A stretch of 8,193 nt of DNA from Polynucleobacter sp. (GTDB taxonomy: Bacteria > Pseudomonadota > Gammaproteobacteria > Burkholderiales > Burkholderiaceae): contig JALRCP010000096.1 of assembly GCA_023257325.1 (NCBI GenBank), positions 1 through 8,193 on the forward strand, in the 5' to 3' direction. The notes below the pieces were generated by a model that was given only the letters and a program-made list of their open reading frames with translations, did no database searches and had not been told where the DNA came from. Position numbers and translations under genes: made by a program. This document shows, in pieces, positions 1 through 7,001 of the stretch (position 1 is the stretch's first letter; the number at the start of each line of letters is the position of its first letter).

Positions 1-50
1 AAGTACAATCAATACATCATTTATTTAAAAGCTGGCAAAAACTCAAATGA
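1..50 (+). CDS. 3' end of an upstream gene (partial, unidentified)
   Basis: Reading from base 3, an open frame runs from the window edge and ends [15 protein letters not shown] with a TGA at 48-50. That stop overlaps the slmA ATG at 47-49 in the same ATGA arrangement seen at three later junctions of this run, which is the main reason to believe it. The other two forward frames also stop nearby (26-28 and 61-63) but without such a junction. Fifteen residues are too few to name a family. From memory, many Burkholderiales carry a HAD-type pyrimidine 5'-nucleotidase just upstream of slmA, so that is the leading guess, purely from context. Confidence 0.5.
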   Translation, partial: VQSIHHLFKSWQKLK

Positions 51-703
51 ACTCACCATTTAATCAAGCGCCTATTTCTGATGAATCCGAAAGTACAACA
101 GCTGCGCCAGCTCGTAAGCGCCCGCGTCCTGGTGAGAGAAAAATTCAGATATTGCAGGTGTTGGCCGAAATGCTTGAAAGCCCCAAAGGCGATCGTGTGA
201 CAACGGCTGCATTGGCAGCGAGATTAGAGGTCTCTGAGGCGGCGTTATATCGACATTTTGCTAGTAAAGCTCAGATGTTCGAGGGCTTAATTGCATTTAT
301 TGAACAAACTATTTTTGGCTTAATTAACCAAATTACTGATCGTGAAGAAGCCGGTGATCGCCAAGCTCAAGAAATTTTGATGGTTCTTTTGGGGTTTGGT
401 GAGAAAAATCCAGGAATGATTCGGGTGTTGCTGGGTGATGCTTTGTGGTTAGAAGAAGAGCGATTGCAAGAGCGTATTTTGCAAATTTTTGAACGCATTG
501 AGACTTCTTTGAAGCAGTCCTTGCGCATTGCTCAAACTCAAGGTCGTTTGACTCAGTCTGCTGATGGTAACGAGGTCAGCTCAAGAGCTGCCATGATGAT
601 GAGTTATGTGGTGGGTCGCTGGCATCGATATGCCAGAAGTGGATTTAAAAAATCCCCTACAGAATTTAGCGAATTGCCTATGAGAGTTCTTTTCTCAGCA
701 TGA
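47..703 (+). CDS. slmA: Nucleoid occlusion factor SlmA (TetR family)
   Basis: This is a 218-residue TetR-family DNA-binding protein that resembles SlmA along its length. SlmA binds chromosomal sites and FtsZ to stop division septa forming over the nucleoid. The helix-turn-helix lies at about residues 51-71 and contains the SlmA-typical stretch [13 protein letters not shown] (62-74). The motifs [10 protein letters not shown] (114-123) and FERIE (148-152) in the ligand-type domain also match E. coli SlmA as I recall it. The protein is about 20 residues longer than E. coli SlmA (198), the excess being a polar N-terminal tail rich in Ser, Thr and Pro followed by a basic patch [10 protein letters not shown]. 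The ATG overlaps the preceding stop; no strong Shine-Dalgarno is visible, which suits translational coupling. The stop overlaps the metX start. A generic TetR regulator is the alternative, but the family-specific motifs make that less likely. Confidence 0.88.
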   Translation: MNSPFNQAPISDESESTTAAPARKRPRPGERKIQILQVLAEMLESPKGDRVTTAALAARLEVSEAALYRHFASKAQMFEGLIAFIEQTIFGLINQITDREEAGDRQAQEILMVLLGFGEKNPGMIRVLLGDALWLEEERLQERILQIFERIETSLKQSLRIAQTQGRLTQSADGNEVSSRAAMMMSYVVGRWHRYARSGFKKSPTEFSELPMRVLFSA

Positions 704-1839
704 GCTTAGGAGTTATAACGCCTCAAATATTGAACTTTGCTACACCACTTCAGTTGCAAAGTGGGGCGAGCATTGCTGACTACAACTTGGTTGTTGAAAC
801 TTACGGTCAGTTAAATGCACAAAAAACTAACGCCGTATTAATTTGTCATGCGTTGAATGCGTCTCATCATGTCGCTGGAGTCAGTTCTGATAATGCTGAT
901 TTAGGTTGGTGGGATAACATGGTCGGCCCTGGCAAGCCGGTTGATACCAATCAGTTTTTTGTAATTGGCGTCAATAACTTAGGCTCATGTTTTGGTTCAA
1001 CAGGGCCAATGAGCATCAACCCCTCAACAGGTAAGCCCTATGGGGCAGCATTTCCGGTGGTCACTGTGGAAGATTGGGTGAATGCTCAAGCGCGTGTGGC
1101 TGATCACTTTGGCATCAAACAATTCGCAGCGGTGATGGGCGGAAGTTTGGGCGGTATGCAGGCAATGGCTTGGAGCATGATGTATCCCGAGCGCGTTGCT
1201 AATTGTGTGGTGATTGCATCAACTGCAAAATTATCTGCACAAAACATTGCCTTCAATGAGGTGGCTAGAAGTGCTATTTTGAGTGACCCTGATTTTCATG
1301 GGGGCGACTATTACGCACATGATGTGAAGCCGCGTCGTGGTTTGCGAGTGGCCAGAATGATTGGGCACATTACCTACTTGTCAGATGATGACATGGCCGA
1401 AAAATTTGGCCGTGAGCTGCGTCGCGCAGAGGGTGATTCAAGCGAGTACAACTTTAACTTTGATGTTGAGTTTGAGGTCGAAAGTTATCTTAGGTATCAA
1501 GGTGAAAAGTTTGCAGATTATTTTGATGCCAATACTTATTTACTCATCACGCGAGCATTGGACTACTTTGACCCTGCCAAAGCTCATGGCGATAATTTGA
1601 GTGCGGCCATGAAAGAAGTGGTTGCTAAGTTTTTGGTGGTTAGTTTCACAACTGATTGGCGTTTTGCGCCCGATCGCAGTCGAGAAATTGTGAAAGCTTT
1701 GTTAGATAACAAGTTAGACGTGAGTTATGGCGAAATTGATGCCCCTCATGGGCACGATGCCTTCTTGTTAGAAGATTCTCGTTACCATGGTTTAGTCCGA
1801 GCTTATTTTGAGCAAATTGCAAAAGGGGTGAAGTCATGA
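700..1839 (+). CDS. metX: Homoserine O-acyltransferase MetX (probably succinyl-specific)
   Basis: This 379-residue cytoplasmic alpha/beta hydrolase-fold enzyme acylates L-homoserine, the committed step of methionine synthesis. The nucleophile elbow GGSLGG is at 147-152 with Ser149; the other triad members are Asp319 in SFTTDWRF and His352 in [19 protein letters not shown] (92-103) and the [14 protein letters not shown] stretch (48-57) are hallmark MetX motifs. The length is normal for the family. Proteobacterial MetX proteins paired with MetW have been reassigned as succinyltransferases (MetXS), so succinyl-CoA is the likelier acyl donor; I did not verify donor-selecting residues. The ATG overlaps the slmA stop as ATGA, and the TGA overlaps the metW ATG in the same way. 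No leader or riboswitch lies directly before it, so control must come from the upstream operon promoter. Confidence 0.95.
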   Translation: MSLGVITPQILNFATPLQLQSGASIADYNLVVETYGQLNAQKTNAVLICHALNASHHVAGVSSDNADLGWWDNMVGPGKPVDTNQFFVIGVNNLGSCFGSTGPMSINPSTGKPYGAAFPVVTVEDWVNAQARVADHFGIKQFAAVMGGSLGGMQAMAWSMMYPERVANCVVIASTAKLSAQNIAFNEVARSAILSDPDFHGGDYYAHDVKPRRGLRVARMIGHITYLSDDDMAEKFGRELRRAEGDSSEYNFNFDVEFEVESYLRYQGEKFADYFDANTYLLITRALDYFDPAKAHGDNLSAAMKEVVAKFLVVSFTTDWRFAPDRSREIVKALLDNKLDVSYGEIDAPHGHDAFLLEDSRYHGLVRAYFEQIAKGVKS

Positions 1840-2420
1840 TGCGCTCAGATTTTTCCGCCATTGCAGAATGGATTCAACCAGGGTCTCAAGTTTTAGACGT
1901 CGGTTGTGGTGATGGAACCTTATTAAATTATCTGAAGGATGCCAAGCAAGCCCATGTTTATGGAGTTGAATTGGCTGATGACAAAGTCCTGGCTTGTGCT
2001 GAAAAAGGCTTGAATGTGATCCAGCAAAATCTTGAGAGCGGTTTGGCTTTGTTTGAAGACCAGAGTTTTGACACAGTAATTTTGTCTCAAACATTGCAAA
2101 CCATTCACCAAACTGCCCGGATCTTGGGTGAGATTGCTCGAGTGGGTAAAGAATGTGTCGTCTCATTCCCCAATTTTGGACATTGGTCACATCGAACTGC
2201 GGTCATGATGGGGCGCATGCCTGTTTCAAAATCATTGCCTTATCAATGGTATGACACACCCAATGTTCGGGTGTTAACCATTGCGGACTTTGAAGCCTTA
2301 GCACCTGCTGTGGGATTGCAACTGTTAGATCGAGTGGTCTTTCATGATGGTCAAATCGTTGAGTTCTTGCCTAACTTAAGGGGTAGTCTTGCTGTCTATC
2401 GAGCACGCCGGGCCAACTAG
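1836..2420 (+). CDS. metW: MetW, methionine biosynthesis protein (class I methyltransferase fold)
   Basis: This 194-residue protein has a Rossmann-type SAM-binding fold. Motif I is VLDVGCGDG at 19-27, the acidic end of strand 2 is YGVEL at 42-46, and the MetW-typical segment FPNFGHW is at 111-117. MetW is regularly encoded beside metX in proteobacteria and is thought to support MetX activity; no methylation substrate is established, so I do not assign a reaction. The start is the ATG at 1836 that overlaps the metX stop; a second ATG follows at once at 1839. An AAAAGGGG tract about seven bases upstream makes a good ribosome binding site. The 3' end overlaps the next gene by 32 bases. Confidence 0.92.
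   Translation: MMRSDFSAIAEWIQPGSQVLDVGCGDGTLLNYLKDAKQAHVYGVELADDKVLACAEKGLNVIQQNLESGLALFEDQSFDTVILSQTLQTIHQTARILGEIARVGKECVVSFPNFGHWSHRTAVMMGRMPVSKSLPYQWYDTPNVRVLTIADFEALAPAVGLQLLDRVVFHDGQIVEFLPNLRGSLAVYRARRAN
2377..2391 (+). promoter_or_regulatory. Ribosome binding site and TTG start of ampG
   Basis: The AAGGGG at 2378-2383 lies five bases before a TTG at 2389-2391, inside the last codons of metW. No in-frame ATG occurs before residue 58 of the encoded protein, which is within the second hydrophobic segment, so the TTG is the only start that keeps the first membrane segment and has a ribosome binding site. A neighbouring CTG at 2392 is a weaker option. Confidence 0.6.
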
Positions 2421-3648
2421 GACCAAGGCGTTACTAGTTTGTGTTTTTCTGGGCTTTTCAAGTGGCTTACCCCTTTTTATTTTGTACAACTTACTCTCAG
2501 CTTGGTTAAAGAGCGAAGGGGTCGACTTAAAAGCCATTGGTTTATTTGCTCTCGTTGGAATGCCCTATACCTGGAAGTTTTTATGGGCTCCAGCCATGGA
2601 CCGATATAAGCTTCCTTTCTTAGGTCGCCGTCGAGGTTGGATGATGGTGACTCAGATTGCTGTGATGTTGGCAGTAATTTTGATGGGCCAATTCAATCCA
2701 AGTAAAGACATTTGGATTGTTGTTGTTTTGGCATCCATTGTTGCGTTCTTTTCAGCCAGTCAAGATATTGTTGTCGATGCGCATCGACGTGAATGGCTAA
2801 CTGAAGAGCAAATGGGATCGGGCACTGCCTTATTTGTAAATGCCTATAAGTTATCTACATTGGTACCTGGCTCGCTATCTTTAATTTTGTCTGATTTGAT
2901 TTCTTGGGATTGGGTTTTTTTGATTACTGGACTTTTTATGCTTCCAGGTATCTTGACCACTCTATTTGTTTCCGAGCCAAAAATGTACGGCCCTCCACCA
3001 CAGACCATGCGCGAGGCAATCATTGAGCCTTTCAACGAGTTTTTGCAACGTTCAGGTTGGAAGCAGGCTGCTTGGGTGCTTTTATTCATTTTTCTTTATA
3101 AGCTTGGGGATTCAATGGCCAGCGCATTGGCTACACCGTTTTATATTGAACTTGGATTTACCCGGACTGAAATAGGTTTGGTAGCAAAGAATGCCGGACT
3201 TTGGGCTAGCATTCTTGGGGGTATTTTGGGTGCGTATTGGATGCTCAAAACGGGAGTTAATAAAGGTTTATGGATTTTTGGAGTACTGCAAGCCATTTCA
3301 ACATTGTGGTTTGCTTTCTTGGCTCAGTCGGGGGCTGATTTATTGCTGCTTTCTTGGGTAATTGGTTTTGAGGCAATCACTGCAGGTCTTGGAACCGCGG
3401 CATTTACAGCTTATCTTGCCTTAGAAACTAATCCACGATTTACTGCTACGCAGTTTGCGTTATTCACAAGCCTATCAGCCGTGCCAAGGACTTTCATTAA
3501 TGCATTGACGGGCTATATCGTTGAGTTCACTGGCTGGACTAACTTTTTTATCATTTGTTTTTTCTTGGCGATGCCAGGACTCATGCTTTTACCTAAAATA
3601 GCTCCTTGGGGCAAAGAAAAGAAATCTCAATTCGACGCAAACTCATGA
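2389..3648 (+). CDS. ampG: AmpG-family muropeptide permease (MFS)
   Basis: This 419-residue inner-membrane protein belongs to the AmpG branch of the major facilitator superfamily. AmpG imports anhydromuropeptides from the periplasm for peptidoglycan recycling and, where AmpR/AmpC exist, carries the beta-lactamase induction signal. About twelve hydrophobic segments can be seen, starting with LLVCVFLGFSSGLPLFILY (15-33). Family motifs are GFSSGLPL (22-29), KFLWAPAMDRY (63-73), LGRRRGW (78-84) and SQDIVVDAHRREWL (124-137). It is shorter than E. coli AmpG (491 residues, 14 segments), so extra C-terminal segments may be missing, as in some other AmpG homologues. It uses a TTG start within metW, and its TGA overlaps the next ATG. 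The actual substrate is inferred from family; another MFS specificity cannot be excluded. Confidence 0.85.
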   Translation: MLSIEHAGPTRTKALLVCVFLGFSSGLPLFILYNLLSAWLKSEGVDLKAIGLFALVGMPYTWKFLWAPAMDRYKLPFLGRRRGWMMVTQIAVMLAVILMGQFNPSKDIWIVVVLASIVAFFSASQDIVVDAHRREWLTEEQMGSGTALFVNAYKLSTLVPGSLSLILSDLISWDWVFLITGLFMLPGILTTLFVSEPKMYGPPPQTMREAIIEPFNEFLQRSGWKQAAWVLLFIFLYKLGDSMASALATPFYIELGFTRTEIGLVAKNAGLWASILGGILGAYWMLKTGVNKGLWIFGVLQAISTLWFAFLAQSGADLLLLSWVIGFEAITAGLGTAAFTAYLALETNPRFTATQFALFTSLSAVPRTFINALTGYIVEFTGWTNFFIICFFLAMPGLMLLPKIAPWGKEKKSQFDANS

Positions 3649-4523
3649 TTTTGGCTAAACGAACGTTGATTCATCTATTCAAAACTTGGGGTACTTGTGT
3701 ATCTCTTGTTTTGTTAACAGCTTGCGGTACTTCTAATAACTCAGCACGCCCATCCGATGGAATTCAGGTAAGCGATGGATCGAGTTTGAAAAGTATGGTT
3801 CCGGCTAGTCAGTTGGAAGCTTCAGCCACGAGGCAGTACGGTGCCATGAAGCAAAAAGCTGCTCAAAAAAATGCATTGGCACCCGACAATCATCCACAGG
3901 TGATTCGATTAAGAGCGATTGCTAAAAAAATATTGCCCCATGCTTATGCTTGGAACCCAGAGTCTCAAGCTTGGAAATGGGAAATTAATTTATTTATGTC
4001 TGATGAGGTGAATGCTTTTTGCATGCCAGGTGGAAAAATTGCTTTTTATTCAGGCATCTTAGAAAAATTAAAACTCAATGATGATGAGGTGGCTACTGTC
4101 ATGGGGCATGAAATTGCTCATGCATTGAGAGAACATGCGCGTGATCGAATTGCTAAAGCTCAGCTAAGCAATTTGGGAGCAAATGTTTTGTCTTCTGCTT
4201 TGGGTTTGGGGACCGTTGGTAGTCAAGCTTTGGGGCAAGGGCTACAAATTTTGGGTTTAAGTTTTTCTAGGGCTGATGAAAAGGATGCGGATTTGGTCGG
4301 CATGGATATTGCAGCCCGTGCTGGATATGACCCTCGGGCCGGCGTTTCCTTATGGCAGAAAATGGGCCAACAGTCTAAAGATAAGCAGCCTGAATGGTTA
4401 TCAACACATCCATCGGGTGATAGCCGTATTTATGAAATACAAAGAAATATGACAGATGCCTTGCGTCTTTACGCCAGAGCAAAAAACACTACCATTGATC
4501 GACTGCCAGAATATAAGCCTTAA
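3645..4523 (+). CDS. M48-family metallopeptidase, predicted lipoprotein (BepA/LoiP-like)
   Basis: This is a predicted 292-residue zinc metallopeptidase of the envelope. The N-terminus has basic residues (Lys5, Arg6, Lys13), a hydrophobic stretch and a perfect lipobox LTAC with the lipidated Cys27. Gly28 follows, not Asp, so sorting to the outer membrane by Lol is expected. The M48 motif HEIAH is at 155-159 (zinc ligands His155 and His159, catalytic Glu156), and the third ligand is probably Glu212 in SRADEKDAD (208-216). Related E. coli proteins degrade misfolded outer-membrane proteins. I chose the ATG at 3645, which overlaps the ampG TGA as ATGA, over an in-frame TTG at 3606, because the longer form pushes a polar, charged 13-residue stretch ahead of the signal peptide. 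It is the last gene of the run; exact substrate is unknown. Confidence 0.88.
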   Translation: MILAKRTLIHLFKTWGTCVSLVLLTACGTSNNSARPSDGIQVSDGSSLKSMVPASQLEASATRQYGAMKQKAAQKNALAPDNHPQVIRLRAIAKKILPHAYAWNPESQAWKWEINLFMSDEVNAFCMPGGKIAFYSGILEKLKLNDDEVATVMGHEIAHALREHARDRIAKAQLSNLGANVLSSALGLGTVGSQALGQGLQILGLSFSRADEKDADLVGMDIAARAGYDPRAGVSLWQKMGQQSKDKQPEWLSTHPSGDSRIYEIQRNMTDALRLYARAKNTTIDRLPEYKP

Positions 4524-4530
4524 AGGCTTA
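4514..4530. terminator. Short hairpin between convergent genes, possible weak terminator
   Basis: TAAGCCT (4514-4520) and AGGCTTA (4524-4530) are a perfect 7-base inverted repeat around a TAA loop, which is the stop codon of the M48 peptidase gene. It sits in the 8-base gap between this gene and the convergent xthA. Neither strand has a run of T after the stem, so it lacks the second half of an intrinsic terminator; it may stall or protect 3' ends instead. Confidence 0.35.
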
Positions 4531-4531
4531 A

Positions 4532-5311
4532 CTAAAGCTTGTCATACTCTATGATGAGCGGCGCATGATCTGAAAACTTTTCTGCTTTATAAATCTCTGC
4601 TCGTTTGGCTTTTTGGGCCAATTGAGGTGTTGCAATTTGATAATCAATGCGCCAGCCAACGTTTTTGGCATACGCCTGACCTCTTTGACTCCACCAGGTG
4701 TAACACTCATCTTCTGTGTTGGGGTGTAAATATCGATACACATCCATAAATCCAACTTCACTCAATAGTTGAGTCATCCATTCGCGTTCTTCAGGTAGAA
4801 ACCCAGAGTTTTTAACGTTGCCTTTCCAATTTTTTAAATCAATTTCTTTATGAGCAATATTCACATCACCACATAGAACGATTTCAAGACCCTCGGCTTT
4901 GAGTTTTTTTAAATGAGGCATGAACACGTCTAAGAATCTAAATTTGGCCTCTTGCCGTTCAGGGGCGCTGGAGCCCGACGGAAAATAAGCAGAAATAACT
5001 ATGAGCTTTCCAAAGCGAGCTTCAACATAGCGACCTTCCGCATCAAATTCACCGTCGTCAAAACCAATTTTGATCGAGTCAGGCTTTTCTTTAGAGTAGA
5101 GCCCCACGCCGCTGTAACCTTTTTTTTGGGCGTATTGAAAAAAACCATGGTAACCGTTAGGCCTCATCAAAGACTCGTCTAAATCGGCTTCTTGCGCCTT
5201 AAGTTCTTGAATACAAAGGATGTCTGGGCTTTGTTGATGAATCCACTCAAAGAAACCTTTTTTAGCGGCTGAACGAATACCATTGAGGTTGGCGGTAATG
5301 ATGCGTAACAT
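4532..5311 (-). CDS. xthA: Exodeoxyribonuclease III (Xth/ExoIII family AP endonuclease)
   Basis: This 259-residue enzyme of the endonuclease/exonuclease/phosphatase fold cuts DNA at abasic sites and removes 3' blocking groups in base excision repair. Expected active-site residues are visible: Asn8 in TANLNG, metal ligand Glu36 in CIQELKA, Tyr109 in SAYFPSG, Asp149 and Asn151 in GDVNIAH, Asp223 in WRIDY, and Asp248-His249 in FSDHAP. The length matches the family (E. coli 268). The start is the ATG giving [11 protein letters not shown], because family members begin at the first beta strand; a TTG six codons upstream has no family support. The ATG is only seven bases from the divergent pyrE ATG, so its promoter must lie inside pyrE. 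A possible one on the minus strand is TTGGCA (5377-5372) and TAAATT (5355-5350) with a 16-base spacer, which is weak. Confidence 0.93.
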   Translation of the reverse strand: MLRIITANLNGIRSAAKKGFFEWIHQQSPDILCIQELKAQEADLDESLMRPNGYHGFFQYAQKKGYSGVGLYSKEKPDSIKIGFDDGEFDAEGRYVEARFGKLIVISAYFPSGSSAPERQEAKFRFLDVFMPHLKKLKAEGLEIVLCGDVNIAHKEIDLKNWKGNVKNSGFLPEEREWMTQLLSEVGFMDVYRYLHPNTEDECYTWWSQRGQAYAKNVGWRIDYQIATPQLAQKAKRAEIYKAEKFSDHAPLIIEYDKL

Positions 5312-5318
5312 CTCGGTT

Positions 5319-5990
5319 ATGACTTCCAATCAAGAAAATTTTAAAAACGAATTTATTCATTTTGCCTTAGATGCCAAAGTTTTGGCTTTTGGCGAATTTA
5401 AAACTAAAGCAGGGCGACTATCTCCTTACTTTTTTAATGCTGGTGGGTTTAATGATGGTGCACTATTAAAGTCCCTTGGTGAGTTTTATGCTAAAGCATT
5501 AATCAATTCTGGGCTTGAGTTTGATATGTTGTTTGGCCCTGCCTACAAGGGAATTACTTTGGCGGCAACCACTGCAGTGGCTTTGGCTGCTATGGGGCGC
5601 TCGGTTCCCTTTTGCTTTAATCGCAAAGAAGCTAAAGATCATGGTGAAGGAGGCACATTGGTTGGTGCACCTTTAAAAGGGCGCGTGGTAATAATTGATG
5701 ATGTCATTTCTGCTGGTACTTCGGTACGTGAATCAGTTGACATCATTCGTCAGTCGGGCGCAACACCTGCAGCAGTTCTGATTGCATTAGATCGCATGGA
5801 GCGTTCAGGGACTGCCACTGATATTGGTAGTAGCTCAGCCGTACAAAATGTTGAAAAAGAATTTGGAATGCCCGTGGTGTCCATTGCCAATTTGGCTAGC
5901 CTGATGAAGTTCTTGGAGTCTAGCCAAAATGCGGATTTGCAAAAATACTTACCGGCGGTAAAAGCTTACAGAGACCAATACGGTATTTGA
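5319..5990 (+). CDS. pyrE: Orotate phosphoribosyltransferase PyrE
   Basis: This 223-residue cytoplasmic enzyme joins orotate to PRPP to form orotidine 5'-phosphate in pyrimidine synthesis. The PRPP-binding motif [14 protein letters not shown] is at 123-136, the catalytic flexible loop [11 protein letters not shown] at 102-112, and [13 protein letters not shown] (30-42) and FGPAYKG (72-78) match PyrE closely. Length is slightly above E. coli PyrE (213), with an insertion of about ten residues near 163-175. The ATG at 5319 gives the family-like N-terminus but has no clear ribosome binding site; an in-frame ATG at 5298, nine bases after GAGG (5285-5288), is a real alternative and would overlap the first codons of xthA. 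The promoter must lie in the 5' part of xthA; I could not pick a convincing one. The stop is one base from the convergent dapF stop. Confidence 0.95.
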   Translation: MTSNQENFKNEFIHFALDAKVLAFGEFKTKAGRLSPYFFNAGGFNDGALLKSLGEFYAKALINSGLEFDMLFGPAYKGITLAATTAVALAAMGRSVPFCFNRKEAKDHGEGGTLVGAPLKGRVVIIDDVISAGTSVRESVDIIRQSGATPAAVLIALDRMERSGTATDIGSSSAVQNVEKEFGMPVVSIANLASLMKFLESSQNADLQKYLPAVKAYRDQYGI

Positions 5991-5991
5991 T

Positions 5992-6891
5992 TTAAGAAAC
6001 GGGTTTCAAATTGAGGGAGTTGAGGTCAATCTCTCCCTCAAATACGGTTTGTGCGGGCCCTGTCATCATCACAGAACTCTCTGTGGAGGCTTGATTAGGC
6101 CAAGCAATGGTTAAATCTCCTCCGCGGGTATGAACAATGACTGGCGAGTCTAGTTGGTCACGAAGAATTCCGGACACAACAGCAGCGCAAGCACCGGTGC
6201 CGCAAGCCAAAGTTTCCCCTGAGCCTCTTTCGAAAACACGCAATTTAATTTCATGTCGACTTTGTATTTCCATAAAGCCTGCATTGACTCGCTTGGGAAA
6301 GGAAGGATGACACTCAATTTGAGGCCCCAAAGAAGTAACGGGCGCTTGATTCACATTGGCAACAATTTGAACAGCATGAGGATTGCCCATAGAGATGGGG
6401 TTAATCCAGACTGATTCATTGTCCAGTTTGAGCTCATAAAGCGTTGTAGAGCCTTCGGTTTTAAAGCTTAAGTTTTTTGCAATAAACGGTACTTTTTCTG
6501 GATTCAGGATGGGCGCGCCCATATCAACAGTCACTTGACCATCTTGATTTTCAGTGAGGGTGAGGATGGTATGTGCCACCTGTACTTTGACTGTTTGATG
6601 GGTCGTTAGACCTTTTTCTCTGACAAATCGCACAAAGCAACGGGAACCGTTGCCGCATTGCTCTACTTCGCTGCCATCTGAATTAATGATGCGATAGCGA
6701 AATTCAGCGCCAGACACTGTGGGTTTTTCCACCAAAAGAATTTGATCGGCCCCAATGCCAAATTGTCGATGAGCCATTGCTTGCCATTGGCTTTTGGTAA
6801 TTTTTGATAAATCTTGCGAAATGCCATCTAGAACAATGAAGTCATTGCCAGCGCCATGCATTTTGGTAAAGCGTAAAGTTGTGCTTGTCAT
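5992..6891 (-). CDS. dapF: Diaminopimelate epimerase DapF
   Basis: This 299-residue cytoplasmic enzyme interconverts LL- and meso-diaminopimelate, supplying lysine and the peptidoglycan cross-linking residue. It uses two cysteines as acid and base: Cys79 in [10 protein letters not shown] and Cys230 in ACGTGACA. The substrate-contacting N-terminal motif KMHGAGNDF (10-18) and ERGSGET (221-227) are present. It is somewhat longer than E. coli DapF (274). The ATG at 6891 gives TLRFTKMHG, matching the usual few residues before the KMHG motif. No Shine-Dalgarno precedes it (the seven bases upstream are TACCCCT), which with the nearby -10-like sequence suggests a very short or absent leader. It is divergent from metK and convergent with pyrE. 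Confidence 0.96.
   Translation of the reverse strand: MTSTTLRFTKMHGAGNDFIVLDGISQDLSKITKSQWQAMAHRQFGIGADQILLVEKPTVSGAEFRYRIINSDGSEVEQCGNGSRCFVRFVREKGLTTHQTVKVQVAHTILTLTENQDGQVTVDMGAPILNPEKVPFIAKNLSFKTEGSTTLYELKLDNESVWINPISMGNPHAVQIVANVNQAPVTSLGPQIECHPSFPKRVNAGFMEIQSRHEIKLRVFERGSGETLACGTGACAAVVSGILRDQLDSPVIVHTRGGDLTIAWPNQASTESSVMMTGPAQTVFEGEIDLNSLNLKPVS
6011..6041. repeat. Inverted repeat in the dapF 3' end, possible bidirectional terminator
   Basis: TTGAGGGAG (6011-6019) and CTCCCTCAA (6033-6041) form a perfect 9-base inverted repeat with a 13-base loop, inside the last codons of dapF and about 20 bases past the pyrE stop. As RNA it could fold on either strand and block 3' decay or slow polymerase. 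There is no T-run after it on either strand, so it is not a standard intrinsic terminator. It could be chance in a codon-repetitive stretch (the encoded tail repeats Leu-Asn). Confidence 0.4.
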
Positions 6892-6904
6892 AGGGGTAAA
6901 TATA
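6892..6904 (-). promoter_or_regulatory. Candidate -10 of dapF, placing transcription start at the ATG
   Basis: On the minus strand, TATATT (6904-6899) is followed by seven bases and then the dapF ATG. That distance is what separates a sigma70 -10 element from its start point, so the transcript could begin at or within a base or two of the ATG. No good -35 hexamer is seen 16-18 bases upstream, so the assignment rests on the -10 match (5 of 6) and the lack of a ribosome binding site. Confidence 0.35.
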
Positions 6905-6909
6905 CAGGC

Positions 6910-6939
6910 TTGCAGGGAAAAATGAGAATGTTATAGAAT
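6910..6939 (+). promoter_or_regulatory. Candidate sigma70 promoter of metK
   Basis: TTGCAG (6910-6915, TTG conserved) and TAGAAT (6934-6939, 5 of 6 to TATAAT) are separated by 18 bases. The predicted start point falls near 6946, just at the foot of the first leader helix, giving a leader of about 112 bases. That coincidence with the structured RNA below adds weight to a modest consensus match. Confidence 0.5.
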
Positions 6940-6946
6940 TTAGGCT

Positions 6947-7001
6947 ATTCGCCGAGTTAAGACAACTTGCGGGGCGAATTAAAACTATCCGCTAAAGCGT
7001 C
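6947..7001 (+). promoter_or_regulatory. SAM-II-like riboswitch aptamer in the metK leader
   Basis: The leader can fold as an H-type pseudoknot in the order of the SAM-II riboswitch. P1 is ATTCGCC (6947-6953) with GGCGAAT (6973-6979), seven perfect pairs. L1 begins GAGTTAA (6954-6960). The P2 strand TTGCGG (6967-6972) in the P1 loop pairs with CCGCTAA (6989-6995), leaving T6993 unpaired. L3 is TAAAACTAT (6980-6988). A further short helix GAC (6961-6963) with GTC (6999-7001) fits the outer part of P2. Against the SAM-II crystal sequence as I remember it, the UUGC/GCUAAA core is intact: G6969 and T6968 match G22 and U21, T6993 matches U44, A6995 and A6996 match A46 and A47, and T6957 matches U11. 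One difference is G6956 where SAM-II has U10. The location before metK suits SAM feedback. A relative such as SAM-V, or a coincidental fold, is possible. Confidence 0.72.

Noticed and set aside
1..46. Promoter for slmA in the first bases of the window
   Set aside because: The AT-rich stretch around 17-29 resembles a -10, but it is better explained as the coding tail of the preceding gene, and no matching -35 is in view.
1361..1600. Alternative-frame open reading frames within metX on both strands (also 1646-1861)
   Set aside because: They overlap a fully convincing metX, have no family resemblance and no ribosome binding site.
1834..2190. Minus-strand open frames opposite metW
   Set aside because: The His/Gln-rich composition with no recognisable domain is typical of an antisense shadow of a real gene.
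2844..3175. Open frames on both strands overlapping ampG
   Set aside because: They lie wholly inside a clear membrane permease gene and show no domain or initiation signal.
5200..5318. pyrE promoter inside xthA, for example TTGATG at 5234-5239
   Set aside because: No acceptable -10 hexamer occurs at the right distance, so I could not support a specific site.
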